NCBI GenBank assembly: GCA_947625255.1 | Contig: CANQNT010000011.1 | Location: 1 to 64,000 of the forward strand | Direction of reading: 5' to 3' | DNA: 64,000 bases | Source: an uncultured Acetatifactor sp. | Lineage (GTDB): Bacteria > Bacillota > Clostridia > Lachnospirales > Lachnospiraceae | Shown: positions 25,413-33,633 of the stretch, piece after piece | Numbering within the stretch: the first letter of the stretch is position 1 | Layout of the letters: each line of letters starts with the position of its first letter | The notes under the pieces: model-generated | Databases searched by the model: none | What the model was told of the DNA's origin: nothing | What the model saw: the letters and a program-made list of their open reading frames with translations, nothing else | Made by a program: the position numbers and the translations under genes

Positions 25413-25676
25413 ATGGAGCCGGAGAAGGCAAGAGTCTGCAGGCGCTGTCTGACGAGGGAAATGATGGGGGATCAGGAGGAGTATTTTCGCGGCCTCCATA
25501 CCTATATCGCCAATTTGGATCCGGATATGAGGGCGGCGCATGAACTTTATGAAGCTCGTTTGGGAATCTGTAAGGAATGTGACCAGCTTTATCAGGGAAT
25601 GTGCAAAATCTGTGGCTGTTATGTGGAATTGCGGGCTGCCATGGCAAAAAATAGCTGTCCGGGGCGGAAATGGTAA
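25413..25676 (+). CDS. DUF6171 family protein
   Basis: An 87-residue cysteine-rich protein. It has 'CRRCLTREM' near the N-terminus, 'YEARLGICKECDQLYQGMC' and 'KICGCYVELRAAM' in the middle, and ends 'NSCPGRKW'. These paired cysteines probably bind zinc. Proteins like this are common, single-copy and uncharacterised in Lachnospiraceae (DUF6171). The ATG at 25413 is preceded by GGGGAGGAG; an earlier in-frame ATG would overlap that site. It follows the tRNA terminator and seems to be transcribed alone. Confidence 0.7.
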   Translation: MEPEKARVCRRCLTREMMGDQEEYFRGLHTYIANLDPDMRAAHELYEARLGICKECDQLYQGMCKICGCYVELRAAMAKNSCPGRKW

Positions 25677-25757
25677 ATTTGGACGCCGTATGCGGCGTAA
25701 CGGCGGGAAAATGGCATGACTTTACAAAAAATTTAGAAAACCTTAGTACCCCCTTTA

Positions 25758-25786
25758 TTTACGGAGATAGGAAGCCGTGTTAGAAT
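25758..25786 (+). promoter_or_regulatory. Promoter of HAAS-domain gene
   Basis: TTTACG (25758-25763), a 17-base spacer and TAGAAT (25781-25786). Confidence 0.55.
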
Positions 25787-26024
25787 AGAAAACAACGGTG
25801 GTTTCGCCGCAAACGCGGAGGGAGAGTTTGAGAAACGGAATCATCTATGATCGAGAAGGGTATGTGCGTTTAAGGGGATTTTGGCGTTGGGTGAATATGC
25901 CGGTAAGGAAAAGGCATGGATCAGTTGATGTAAATGCGGACTGTGTGGGCACGTGTTTACCGAGGTTTTACCGTTCTCGGAGCGTTTGATTTTCGCGTCT
26001 GCGGAACGGATGGGGAGACAAGTT
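25787..26024 (+). other. Long untranslated leader, no gene seen
   Basis: About 230 bases separate the promoter from the next start codon. Open frames exist here but none has a good ribosome-binding site or a familiar product. I see no known riboswitch core; a regulatory leader or a short peptide remains possible. Confidence 0.35.
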
Positions 26025-26669
26025 ATGGAAAGGAAGGAATTCATCGACAAGCTTCGCGGCGCACTGAACGGGAATGTATCCCCGGCGTTGGTGGAGGAAA
26101 ATATTCGCTACTATCATGAATATATTAATTCCGAGATGCGTAATGGCAAGTCGGAAGAAGAGGTTTTGGATGCGCTGGGGGATCCGAGATTGATTGCGCG
26201 TACCATCATTGAGACCAATACGGTGGAGGACATGAGCGGCACATATCAGACAGGGGCATTCAGTCAGGGAGACGGAGAATTCCGGCAGGCGGAGTATAAT
26301 CATGATTATGATGAGTATCAGGCCCGGCAAAGTCAGAGTGCATACCAAAACACATCCCAGGGAAGTTATCAGCAGAATAGGTACCAAAATACTTACCAAC
26401 ATAACGGGTATCAGGGAAATTACCAGCAAGGAAACGATTATCAACGAAATGTATATCATCGCGCAAACCATTCCGGGCAAGATGTTTTTCAGCAAAGTAC
26501 GCACAGAACCTATCGGATTCCCGGGTGGCTGTGGATTTTGATCGCTGTTCTGGTCATTGTTCTGATCGTCAGCGTGGTCTTGTCCGTGGTTTCGTTCCTG
26601 GCGCCTATCATTATCCCGATTTTGCTTGTGATTTTTCTGATCAAGCTTTTCCGGGACTGGCTGAATTGA
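26025..26669 (+). CDS. HAAS/DUF1700-type membrane protein with Gln/Tyr-rich linker
   Basis: A 214-residue protein. Residues 1-60 are the HAAS (DUF1700-like) helical domain ('RKEFIDKLRGALNGNVSPA', 'YYHEYINSEM', 'EEEVLDALGDPRLIARTII'). Residues about 85-165 are a low-complexity stretch rich in Gln, Asn, Tyr and Ser with irregular repeats such as Tyr-Gln-Asn-Thr and Tyr-Gln-Gln. Residues about 172-210 form two closely spaced membrane helices ('WLWILIAVLVIVLIVSVVL' and 'IIIPILLVIFLIKLF'). HAAS domains are often linked to PadR-type regulators or signalling partners, but none is adjacent. The ATG at 26025 follows GGGGAGA. The role is unknown. Confidence 0.7.
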   Translation: MERKEFIDKLRGALNGNVSPALVEENIRYYHEYINSEMRNGKSEEEVLDALGDPRLIARTIIETNTVEDMSGTYQTGAFSQGDGEFRQAEYNHDYDEYQARQSQSAYQNTSQGSYQQNRYQNTYQHNGYQGNYQQGNDYQRNVYHRANHSGQDVFQQSTHRTYRIPGWLWILIAVLVIVLIVSVVLSVVSFLAPIIIPILLVIFLIKLFRDWLN

Positions 26670-26773
26670 GGTTGAATAAGGAAGATTGGCAGAGGATGGC
26701 GTGCTTTCGGGCGCGTCATCTGTTTTGCATATAAATGTCTTGTGAAGTGATATGGGAGTTATAAGTAATAAGG

Positions 26774-26806
26774 AATGAGCCGCCAGGGGGGCTGACGGCT
26801 CATTTG
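26774..26806 (+). terminator. Hairpin after HAAS gene
   Basis: Bases 26774-26782 pair with 26796-26804, with three further pairs across one mismatch around a GGGGG loop. The stem is strong but only TTT follows, so it is a terminator-like element rather than a textbook one. Confidence 0.5.
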
Positions 26807-27072
26807 AGGGGAGTATAAATAATTAATATATAAGGGTTTGTAAATAGAAGTCGTAATCGACCTATCTACTATGGCAATTATATTATAGAATCCGTAAAAA
26901 ATCAATAGGAAATAGTACTAAAGTCCCATGTTTTTTGCTAATAATTTGCTAAATTGTTACAATTCCCAGATATCTGTGAAAAAGGTGGGAAAAATATTAC
27001 AAGGATCGGCGTTTGGGCGGGAAAATGCCTGGAACGATGTTTTAAAAGTTTTTTTGAAAAGATGAAAAAGAA
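26807..27072. other. AT-rich intergenic stretch, nothing coded
   Basis: A run of about 265 bases, strongly AT-rich, without a plausible coding frame. It lies between the HAAS terminator and the forespore-type promoter. I found no RNA gene or known riboswitch motif in it. Confidence 0.5.
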
Positions 27073-27103
27073 TGAATAGGTTCCGCGGATTGGTGACATA
27101 CTA
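27073..27103 (+). promoter_or_regulatory. SigG/SigF-type forespore promoter
   Basis: TGAATA (27073-27078), an 18-base spacer and CATACTA (27097-27103). This fits the Bacillus subtilis sigma-G consensus (GHATR and CATNHTA). It lies about 36 bases before a small Asn/Gln-rich gene. A sigma-A -10 is not evident here. Confidence 0.6.
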
Positions 27104-27138
27104 CTGCTGTAACTAATAACAGACAGGAGGAATTCAAA

Positions 27139-27303
27139 ATGTCAAACAATAATCAGAACCAGAACTACGACAACAACAAGTACAGCAACAGCACCAATTC
27201 TTCTGAGAGCCAGGACTGCAGCAAGAACAGCCAGAATCAGAAGAACAGCCAGAAGAACAATCAGAACAGCCAGAATAACCAGAGCAAGGAGAACAACTAC
27301 TAA
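27139..27303 (+). CDS. Small Asn/Gln/Ser-rich protein, probable spore protein
   Basis: A 54-residue protein starting at the ATG at 27139, with a perfect AGGAGG nine bases upstream. It is almost wholly Asn, Gln, Ser and Lys, with short repeats (Lys-Asn-Ser-Gln, Asn-Gln-Asn) and a single Cys. It has no hydrophobic core. Its composition is like gamma-type small acid-soluble spore proteins, though it lacks their A-Q-x-V-R repeat, so I do not assign it to that family by sequence. The forespore-type promoter just upstream and the strong terminator just after make it a stand-alone, probably highly expressed sporulation gene (inference). Confidence 0.65.
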   Translation: MSNNNQNQNYDNNKYSNSTNSSESQDCSKNSQNQKNSQKNNQNSQNNQSKENNY

Positions 27304-27333
27304 GGTGTTCTGATCGCTTAAGCGGGTGGAAAG

Positions 27334-27373
27334 ATGCCTGGACGAAGAGAACTTCTCGTCCGGGCATTTTTTT
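27334..27373 (+). terminator. Strong rho-independent terminator
   Basis: ATGCC-T-GGACGA (27334-27345) pairs with TCGTCC-G-GGCAT (27356-27367), 12 bp with one G-T pair, followed by seven T. It closes the small spore-type gene. Confidence 0.9.
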
Positions 27374-27473
27374 ATTTACTTTTATATCGAGATTTGATAC
27401 AATCAGTGGCATAGATTGGATGGTTTCGAACGGCGTGAACGCTGGATACATAGTCATGGTGCGGAGGATGTCT

Positions 27474-28649
27474 GTGAAAAAATATGAATTGATCGCGCCC
27501 TGTCATTTTGGGCTGGAAGCGGTGTTGAAGAGAGAAATTATAGATTTGGGATATGATGTGTCGGAAGTCTGTGATGGAAGGGTGTCTTTTTGGGGTGATG
27601 AGGAGGCCGTCTGCCGCGCCAATGTATTCTTGCGTACGGCCAATCGGATTCTGATCAAAATAGGAAGCTTTCATGGGGAAAGCTTTGAAGAGCTTTTCCA
27701 GGGGACCAGGAATCTGCCCTGGGAGGAGTATCTTCCGGCAGACGCAAAATTCTGGGTGACCAAGGCTTCCAGCATCAAGAGCAAGCTGCACAGTCTGCCG
27801 GATATTCAGTCCCTTATGAAAAAGGCCATGGTGGAGCGGCTGAAAGAGGTTTACCATGTGGAATGGTTCTCTGAGGCAGGGGAAAGTTTCCCGGTGCGTG
27901 TTTTTCTGATGAAGGATGAAGTGACAGTGGGGCTGGATACTACGGGGGATCCCTTGCATAAGAGGGGCTATCGGAAACTGACACCGAAAGCGCCCATTGC
28001 GGAGACATTGGCGGCGGCAATGATTTTATTGACACCCTGGAACAAGGACCGGATTTTGGTGGATCCCTTTTGCGGAAGCGGTACGATTCCCATTGAGGCC
28101 GCAATGATGGCGGCGAATATGGCACCGGGAATGAATCGTTCCTTTACGGCCCGGAACTGGAATCATCTGATCGGGAAGAGGAATTGGTCCGATACCCTGG
28201 AGGAGGCACGGGAACTGGTGGATTTATCGGTGGAAACGGATATTCAGGGTTATGACATCGATGAGAAAATGATTTCCATTGCCAGGGAAAACGCGAAGCT
28301 TGCGGGCGTGGATAAGCTGATTCATTTTCAGCGGCGTGACGTGGCCGATCTTCATCATGCGAAAAAATATGGCTTTATCATTACCAACCCGCCTTACGGA
28401 GAGCGCCTGGAGCTGTTGCCTTCTTTGTATCGTACGTTGGGTGAGCGGTTCAGGGAGCTGGACAGCTGGAGTCTCTATTTAATCAGTGCCTATGAGCGGA
28501 CGGAAGCGGAAATCGGGCGAAAAGCGGATAAGAACCGTAAGCTTTATAATGGCATGGTGAAAACATATTATTATCAGTTCCTGGGCCCCAGGCCTCCCAG
28601 AAGGGAGCCTGGGAATGAACAGAGAAATGAACAGAGGAATAAGCAATAG
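27474..28649 (+). CDS. THUMP-domain 23S rRNA methyltransferase (RlmL-N/YpsC-like)
   Basis: A 391-residue class I SAM-dependent methyltransferase. Residues about 1-155 hold a ferredoxin-like and THUMP RNA-binding region; residues about 160-375 are the UPF0020 catalytic domain with 'GYRKLTPKAPIAETLAA', 'VDPFCGSGTIPIEAA', 'QGYDIDEKMISIA' and the catalytic 'ITNPPYGERL' (N-P-P-Y, N2-guanine or N6-adenine type). By similarity to RlmL it should methylate a guanine of 23S rRNA. The start is the GTG at 27474, six bases after GGAGG; the ATG at 27468 is too close to that site. The C-terminus ends in a Glu-Gln-Arg-Asn repeat. rdgB follows nine bases later. Confidence 0.85.
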   Translation: MKKYELIAPCHFGLEAVLKREIIDLGYDVSEVCDGRVSFWGDEEAVCRANVFLRTANRILIKIGSFHGESFEELFQGTRNLPWEEYLPADAKFWVTKASSIKSKLHSLPDIQSLMKKAMVERLKEVYHVEWFSEAGESFPVRVFLMKDEVTVGLDTTGDPLHKRGYRKLTPKAPIAETLAAAMILLTPWNKDRILVDPFCGSGTIPIEAAMMAANMAPGMNRSFTARNWNHLIGKRNWSDTLEEARELVDLSVETDIQGYDIDEKMISIARENAKLAGVDKLIHFQRRDVADLHHAKKYGFIITNPPYGERLELLPSLYRTLGERFRELDSWSLYLISAYERTEAEIGRKADKNRKLYNGMVKTYYYQFLGPRPPRREPGNEQRNEQRNKQ

Positions 28650-28658
28650 GAGCGAAAG

Positions 28659-29276
28659 ATGGGCGGAAGAATTGTGTTTGCCACCGGAAATGCGGGTAAG
28701 GTAAAAGAGATACAAATGATCCTGGAGGATACGGGTCTTCAGGTCGTTACCATGAAAGAGGCAGGGATTGCAACAAAGATCGAGGAAAACGGAACCACCT
28801 TTGCCCAAAACGCTTTGATCAAGGCCCGGACAGTGGCCGCGGCTGGCACGGGGCAGGACATTGTCATGGCTGATGACTCCGGCCTGGTGGTGGATGCCCT
28901 GGGTGGGGAGCCTGGTATTTATTCCGCCCGTTATCTGGGAGAGGACACTCCTTACGCGGTCAAGAATCGGAACCTGATCGAGCGTTTGGCCGGCGTACCG
29001 GACGAACGGCGGACGGCGCGCTTTGTCTGTGCCATCGCGGCGGTGCTTCCGGATGGAAAAGAGCTTCTTTGCGAGGCTGCCATCGAGGGCCGCATCGGTT
29101 ATGAGGAAAGGGGAGACCACGGCTTTGGCTACGATCCGATTTTTTATGTGCCGGAATATGGCAAAACCACTGCAGAACTGACAGAAGAAGAGAAAAACCG
29201 CATCAGTCACCGTGGGAAAGCTCTGCGGCTTATGAAAGAGGAGCTAAGGCGCCATGCGTATATTGATTGTAAGTGA
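28659..29276 (+). CDS. rdgB: XTP/dITP diphosphatase (RdgB/HAM1)
   Basis: A 205-residue house-cleaning enzyme that hydrolyses dITP, ITP and XTP to the monophosphates, keeping deaminated purines out of DNA and RNA. The motifs 'VFATGNAGKVKEIQ' (substrate-binding), 'ADDSGLVVDALGGEPGIYSA' (catalytic Asp), 'GFGYDPIF' and 'ISHRGKAL' are all present. The start ATG at 28659 has AGGAG upstream. The end overlaps the phosphodiesterase start by 23 bases, so the rRNA methyltransferase, rdgB and phosphodiesterase genes form an operon. Confidence 0.95.
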   Translation: MGGRIVFATGNAGKVKEIQMILEDTGLQVVTMKEAGIATKIEENGTTFAQNALIKARTVAAAGTGQDIVMADDSGLVVDALGGEPGIYSARYLGEDTPYAVKNRNLIERLAGVPDERRTARFVCAIAAVLPDGKELLCEAAIEGRIGYEERGDHGFGYDPIFYVPEYGKTTAELTEEEKNRISHRGKALRLMKEELRRHAYIDCK

Positions 29277-29736
29277 CACCCATCGGAAAAATGATAACTA
29301 TTTTAAGCTGTTGAAGCAGCTGGGCCCTTTAGACATGATCATCCACTGCGGTGATGCGGAGGGGAGCGAGTACCTTTTGGCCGCGGCGGCGGATTGCCCG
29401 CTGAAAATCGTTCTGGGGAACAACGACTATTTTTCTCAGCTTCCGCGGGAATTGGAATTTAATGTGGAAAAATACCGGATCTGGGTCACGCATGGACATA
29501 ACCATTATGTTTCCATGGGAAACGAGTTTTTGAAAAAGGAAGCCAGGGTCAAGGGGGTGGATGTGGTATTGTTCGGGCATACCCACCGGCCGGTGATCGA
29601 TACTTCCACGAGAGGGTTGGTAGCGGTGAATCCCGGCAGCCTTTCTTATCCCAGACAGGAGGGACGGCGCCCATCCTATGCCCTGATGGAAGTGGACCGC
29701 TTCGGGGAGCTGCATTTTACCATTGCATATCTGTAG
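29254..29736 (+). CDS. YfcE/MJ0936-type metallophosphodiesterase
   Basis: A 160-residue calcineurin-like phosphoesterase. The metal-binding motifs are 'VSDTHRKND' (D-x-H), 'IIHCGDAEG' (GD), 'VLGNNDY' (G-N-x-D, with Asn in the usual His place following), 'VTHGHNH' (G-H) and 'LFGHTHRP' (G-H-T-H). 'NPGSLSYPR' near the C-terminus is typical of the YfcE group. The substrate in the cell is not known; members cleave phosphodiesters such as bis-pNPP in vitro. It is the last gene of the operon. Confidence 0.9.
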   Translation: MRILIVSDTHRKNDNYFKLLKQLGPLDMIIHCGDAEGSEYLLAAAADCPLKIVLGNNDYFSQLPRELEFNVEKYRIWVTHGHNHYVSMGNEFLKKEARVKGVDVVLFGHTHRPVIDTSTRGLVAVNPGSLSYPRQEGRRPSYALMEVDRFGELHFTIAYL

Positions 29737-29748
29737 GGATATTACGGC

Positions 29749-29780
29749 GCCTGAAAGCTTAGCTTTCAGGCAGCTTTTCT
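29749..29780 (+). terminator. Terminator after rdgB operon
   Basis: GCCTGAAAGC (29749-29758) pairs perfectly with 29762-29771 around a TTA loop, followed by CAGCTTTTCT. Confidence 0.8.
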
Positions 29781-29911
29781 CTGGAGGCGGCGGTGCCTTT
29801 GGCAATCCTGCCCGGACGCGGCGGGACCCACTGGATCATTTGAAATGGATCTTGTCTTGTCGAAGTGCCTGTCAGGTATGAAAGATTAATAAATAGTTTA
29901 TAATTTTCTTA

Positions 29912-29939
29912 TTGATTTATATGTACTATGTGTTATAGT
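29912..29939 (+). promoter_or_regulatory. Promoter of clpB
   Basis: TTGATT (29912-29917), a 16-base spacer and TATAGT (29934-29939), 54 bases before the ATG. I looked for CIRCE and for CtsR direct repeats and saw neither. Confidence 0.6.
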
Positions 29940-29993
29940 AACAATAGAACAGAAAACCAAAAGAAATGCCAGCGATGAGAGGGAGGTGGCGTT

Positions 29994-32591
29994 ATGAATA
30001 TTCAGAAGTTTACACAGAAGTCCATGCAATCCGTGGAGCGCAGCGAGAAGCTGGCCTACGAGTATGGAAATCAGGAGATTGAGCAAGAGCATCTTCTATA
30101 TAGTCTTTTGACGATAGAAGACAGTTTGATCCTCAAGCTGATTGAGAAGATGGATATCCAGAAAGAGCATTTTCTTAATCGGGTGGAAGAAGCCCTTCGC
30201 AAGCGTACCAAGGTGCAGGGAGGCCAGGTCTATGTGGGGCAAAATCTGAACAAGGTTTTGATCAGCGCCGAGGACGAGGCGAAACAGCTGGGGGATGAAT
30301 ATGTATCCGTGGAGCATTTGTTCCTGGCCATGCTGCGGTATCCCAATCGGGAGATCGCCCAGATTTGGAAGGAATACGGCATTACCAGAGAGCGGTTTCT
30401 GCAGGCGTTGTCCACCGTGCGGGGCAATCAGCGTGTGACCAGCGACAATCCCGAGGCCACTTATGACACTTTGGAGAAGTATGGTCAGGAGCTGGTGGAA
30501 CGGGCCAGAAATCAAAAGCTGGATCCCGTGATCGGCAGGGACGGAGAGATCCGTAACGTGATCCGGATCCTTTCCCGGAAGACGAAGAATAATCCGGTGC
30601 TGATCGGTGAACCGGGCGTGGGCAAGACCGCCGTGGTGGAAGGGCTGGCCCAACGGATCGTACGCGGTGATGTGCCGCAAGGATTAAAGGATAAGAAGAT
30701 TTTCTCTCTGGACATGGGCGCGCTGGTAGCGGGCGCCAAGTACCGGGGTGAATTTGAAGAGCGTCTGAAAGCGGTGCTGGAGGATGTGAAGAAGAGCGAT
30801 GGGCAGATCATTCTTTTCATCGATGAGCTGCATACCATCGTGGGTGCGGGCAAGACGGACGGCGCACTGGACGCCGGGAATATGTTGAAGCCCATGCTGG
30901 CCCGCGGCGAGCTGCATTGCATCGGCGCCACCACGTTGGATGAATATCGGCAGTATATTGAAAAGGATGCCGCCTTGGAGCGCCGTTTCCAGCCCGTGCT
31001 GGTAGAGGAGCCCACGGTGGAGGATACCATATCCATCCTGAGGGGACTGAAGGAGCGTTATGAGGTTTACCATGGCGTGAAAATCATGGACAATGCACTG
31101 GTGAGCGCGGCAACGCTTTCTCACCGTTATATTTCCGACAGATATCTTCCGGATAAGGCCATTGACCTGGTAGATGAGGCTTGTGCCCTGATTAAGACCG
31201 AGCTGGACAGTCTGCCTACCGAATTGGACGAACTGCAGCGCAAGGTGATGCAGATGGAGATCGAGGAGGCTGCCTTGAAGAAAGAGGACGACCGCCTGAG
31301 CAAGGAGCGTCTGGAGGATTTGCAGAGAGAGCTGGCGGAGCTGAAAGAAGAATTTGCCAACCGCAAGGCTCAGTGGGACAATGAGAAGAGCAGTGTGGAA
31401 CATCTGTCCAAGCTCCGTGAGGAAATCGATGATGTGAACAGTCAGATTCAGATTGCCCAACGGGACGGAAATCTGGAAAAGGCCGCGGAGTTGGCCTATG
31501 GCAGGCTGCCTTCCCTGAAGAAGCAATTGGAGCAGGAGGAAGAACGGGTAAACGCTTCGGGTCACTCCCTGGTGCATGAGAAAGTATCCGAGGAGGAGAT
31601 TGCCAAGATCATTTCCCGTTGGACCGGGATCCCCGTGGCAAAGCTGACCGAGAGCGAACGCAGCAAGACCCTGCATCTGGACGAGGTCCTGCACAAACGA
31701 GTGGTAGGGCAGGACGAAGGCGTGACCAAGGTGACGGAGGCCATTATCCGTTCCAAGGCCGGCATCAAGGATCCGGAGAAGCCTATCGGTTCGTTCTTGT
31801 TCCTGGGACCTACCGGCGTCGGTAAGACGGAGCTGGCCAAATCTTTGGCAGCCGCGCTTTTTGATGACGAGAACAATATGGTGCGAATCGACATGAGCGA
31901 ATATATGGAGAAGTTCTCCGTTTCCAGACTCATCGGAGCGCCTCCCGGATATGTGGGCTATGAAGAAGGCGGACAGCTTACCGAGGCGGTACGCCGCAAA
32001 CCTTATAGCGTAGTGCTGTTTGATGAGATTGAAAAAGCGCATCCGGATGTGTTCAATGTATTGCTGCAGGTATTGGACGATGGGCGCGTGACGGATTCCC
32101 AGGGCAGGACGGTGGACTTCAAGAATACCATCCTGATCATGACCTCCAATATCGGCGCGAACTATTTGTTGGATGGCATCAGGGAGGATGGTTCCATTGA
32201 TCCCCAGGCCGAGGCGATGGTCATGAATGAACTGCGGTCTCATTTCCGCCCGGAATTCCTGAATCGTCTGGATGAGACGATTTTGTTCAAGCCTTTGACC
32301 AAAGAGAACATTGCGGGAATTATCGGACTGATCATTGCGGATTTGAACAAGCGCCTGGAAGATCGAGAGCTGACCATTGAGCTGACGGAGGAAGCGAAGC
32401 AGTATATTGTGGATCACGCATATGATCCCGTTTACGGCGCGAGGCCTTTGAAGCGTTATATTCAGAAATACGTGGAGACCCTTTCCGCAAAACTGATTCT
32501 GGCGGATCGGGTCGGAGAAAGGGACACTATTCTCATCGTTGTGGAGAATGGCGAACTGAAAGCCACTGTGAAAGCGGCAGTCAAGGCATAA
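29994..32591 (+). CDS. clpB: ATP-dependent chaperone ClpB
   Basis: An 865-residue AAA+ disaggregase that, with DnaK, pulls proteins out of aggregates. In order: the Clp N-domain (1-145, two repeats), NBD1 with Walker A 'GEPGVGKT' (205-212) and Walker B '[14 protein letters not shown]', the long coiled-coil middle domain (about 410-525, rich in Glu/Lys/Leu) that sets ClpB apart from ClpC, and NBD2 with Walker A 'GPTGVGKT' (605-612), the '[20 protein letters not shown]' pore-loop region and '[16 protein letters not shown]'. The C-terminal D2-small domain is complete. No ClpP-binding loop is obvious. GAGGTGG lies before the ATG. It is transcribed alone between its own promoter and terminator. 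Confidence 0.97.
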   Translation: MNIQKFTQKSMQSVERSEKLAYEYGNQEIEQEHLLYSLLTIEDSLILKLIEKMDIQKEHFLNRVEEALRKRTKVQGGQVYVGQNLNKVLISAEDEAKQLGDEYVSVEHLFLAMLRYPNREIAQIWKEYGITRERFLQALSTVRGNQRVTSDNPEATYDTLEKYGQELVERARNQKLDPVIGRDGEIRNVIRILSRKTKNNPVLIGEPGVGKTAVVEGLAQRIVRGDVPQGLKDKKIFSLDMGALVAGAKYRGEFEERLKAVLEDVKKSDGQIILFIDELHTIVGAGKTDGALDAGNMLKPMLARGELHCIGATTLDEYRQYIEKDAALERRFQPVLVEEPTVEDTISILRGLKERYEVYHGVKIMDNALVSAATLSHRYISDRYLPDKAIDLVDEACALIKTELDSLPTELDELQRKVMQMEIEEAALKKEDDRLSKERLEDLQRELAELKEEFANRKAQWDNEKSSVEHLSKLREEIDDVNSQIQIAQRDGNLEKAAELAYGRLPSLKKQLEQEEERVNASGHSLVHEKVSEEEIAKIISRWTGIPVAKLTESERSKTLHLDEVLHKRVVGQDEGVTKVTEAIIRSKAGIKDPEKPIGSFLFLGPTGVGKTELAKSLAAALFDDENNMVRIDMSEYMEKFSVSRLIGAPPGYVGYEEGGQLTEAVRRKPYSVVLFDEIEKAHPDVFNVLLQVLDDGRVTDSQGRTVDFKNTILIMTSNIGANYLLDGIREDGSIDPQAEAMVMNELRSHFRPEFLNRLDETILFKPLTKENIAGIIGLIIADLNKRLEDRELTIELTEEAKQYIVDHAYDPVYGARPLKRYIQKYVETLSAKLILADRVGERDTILIVVENGELKATVKAAVKA

Positions 32592-32608
32592 GCGGCAGGA
32601 AAAGAAGA

Positions 32609-32643
32609 AAGGAGCCGTGCAGCGGTTGCACAGCTCCTTTTTC
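32609..32643 (+). terminator. Terminator after clpB
   Basis: AAGGAGC...GTGCA (32609-32621) pairs with TGCAC...GCTCCTT (32627-32639), and a run of T follows to 32642. Confidence 0.85.
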
Positions 32644-32689
32644 GTATCAGGACAAACTGTCCGTTTACTCTTCGAGACCGTTCAGGGCG

Positions 32690-33160
32690 TGGTTGTAGTC
32701 GTCAGTAACGGCCACGAAGCGGCCTCATCGCAGTCCATGTCTTTGACGGCCAGGCGGAATGCCAGCCAGACCAGGGGATTGAACCAGTGAATACACAGCG
32801 CCGCAAAGCCCGACAGCTTTGCAAAGGGATCCAGTCGTCTGATATGATGCTGTTCATGGAGAATAATGTAGTCCTCCTTCATTTTCACCGGTCCGTAGGG
32901 CAGATAAATCTCTGGCCGGAAAAACCCCATGACGAAAGGGGAGGAAATGCCCTCCGCATAGTAAACGCGATCATACAGCGGCCTAGCGGTTGTCAGCTTT
33001 CTGTGCAGTTTCCCATAGGAGATCAAATTGACGGCAAGCATCGCGAGGACACCGATCAGCCAAATATAAGATCTTGGGTGTTCTTTTCAAAAACAGACGG
33101 AAGAGAAGAACCACCAGGATGACCAGGGATGCGGCCCTGGTCATATCCAGGACGTTTTCA
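32690..33160 (-). pseudogene. BlaR1/MecR1-like M56 sensor protease, degraded
   Basis: The leftward reading shows the first membrane helix of a BlaR1-type sensor ('MTRAASLVILVVLLFRLF') in one frame, then in another frame 'SYIWLIGVLAMLAVNLISYG', 'GISSPFVMGFFRPEIYLPYG', the zinc motif 'HEQHH' and 'LCIHWFNPLVWLAFRL'. The segment between the first and the later helices is deleted with a frameshift, and the frame stops soon after the 'KDMDCDEA' motif; the extracellular penicillin-sensor domain is absent. It can be neither sensor nor protease in full. It lies directly downstream of blaI, and the normal 3' end of blaI and 5' end of this gene appear joined by another deletion. Confidence 0.75.
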
Positions 33161-33488
33161 GATCGTCAATTTCCTTGTCAGAAAGCTTTTTTCTCGAACT
33201 GAACGCGGTCAGGAAAGCGGGCAGGGAGCCGCCGAAAGTTTCTTCCACATATTGCTCACTGTGTCTGGCATAGAATTCTTCCCGGGAAATCAGGGAGGTT
33301 ACCACGCCGCCCGCGTTTTGAAAGAGTCCCCGTTCGCAAAGCCGTTTCAGTACCGTAAAGCAAGTCGTTTTCTTCCAGTGAAACTTTTCCGCGCCAAGCT
33401 TTGCCGGCTGCCCCGAGGTCACCGATTCGTTTTCCCAGATTAAATCGGCGAAACCGGCTTCCGCGGAACCAATTTTAAAATCTGCCAT
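33141..33488 (-). CDS. BlaI/MecI/CopY family repressor
   Basis: A 115-residue winged-helix repressor. 'GSAEAGFADLIWENE' (helix 1), 'WKKTTCFTVLKRLCERGLF' (recognition helix) and 'GGVVTSLISREEFYARHSE' (wing and dimer arm) match the penicillinase repressor family. The last residues are replaced by 'KTSWI', where the coding region runs into the sensor remnant, so the dimerisation end is trimmed by a few residues. It may still bind DNA. The ATG at 33488 has GAGGTG seven bases upstream. Its operator-like palindrome lies just ahead. With the sensor partner destroyed, it cannot be induced by proteolysis in the usual way. Confidence 0.8.
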   Translation of the reverse strand: MADFKIGSAEAGFADLIWENESVTSGQPAKLGAEKFHWKKTTCFTVLKRLCERGLFQNAGGVVTSLISREEFYARHSEQYVEETFGGSLPAFLTAFSSRKKLSDKEIDDLKTSWI

Positions 33489-33506
33489 TCGAATCACCTC
33501 ACATTT

Positions 33507-33539
33507 TACAAGCTGTAGGATTATATACTACAGCTTGTA
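33507..33539 (-). promoter_or_regulatory. BlaI-type operator overlapping promoter
   Basis: TACAAGCTGTAG (33507-33518) and CTACAGCTTGTA (33528-33539) are inverted copies separated by nine bases. Each arm holds the TACA...TGTA dyad typical of BlaI/MecI sites. Reading leftward, the space between them contains TATAAT, so repressor binding would cover the -10 element of the blaI promoter. Confidence 0.75.
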
Positions 33540-33633
33540 GAACGAATTGCCAATCTTTATTTCCGATTTTTCCCTTGCGTTTTTTACCTCTCAAAGGACG
33601 GTTCGGTTGTCTTATTGAATGACGATGATGCTG

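Noticed and set aside
26300..26470. CRISPR-like or tandem DNA repeat in the Gln/Tyr-rich region
   Set aside because: The similarity comes from biased codons (CAG, TAC, AAC); there is no constant repeat length or spacer pattern. No CRISPR array was seen anywhere in the window.
29781..29993. CIRCE or CtsR operator upstream of clpB
   Set aside because: No TTAGCACTC inverted repeat or GGTCAAA direct repeat was found on either strand.
30684..32417. A 577-codon minus-strand frame inside clpB
   Set aside because: ClpB is complete in the other direction; the antisense translation is low in structure and has no start signal.
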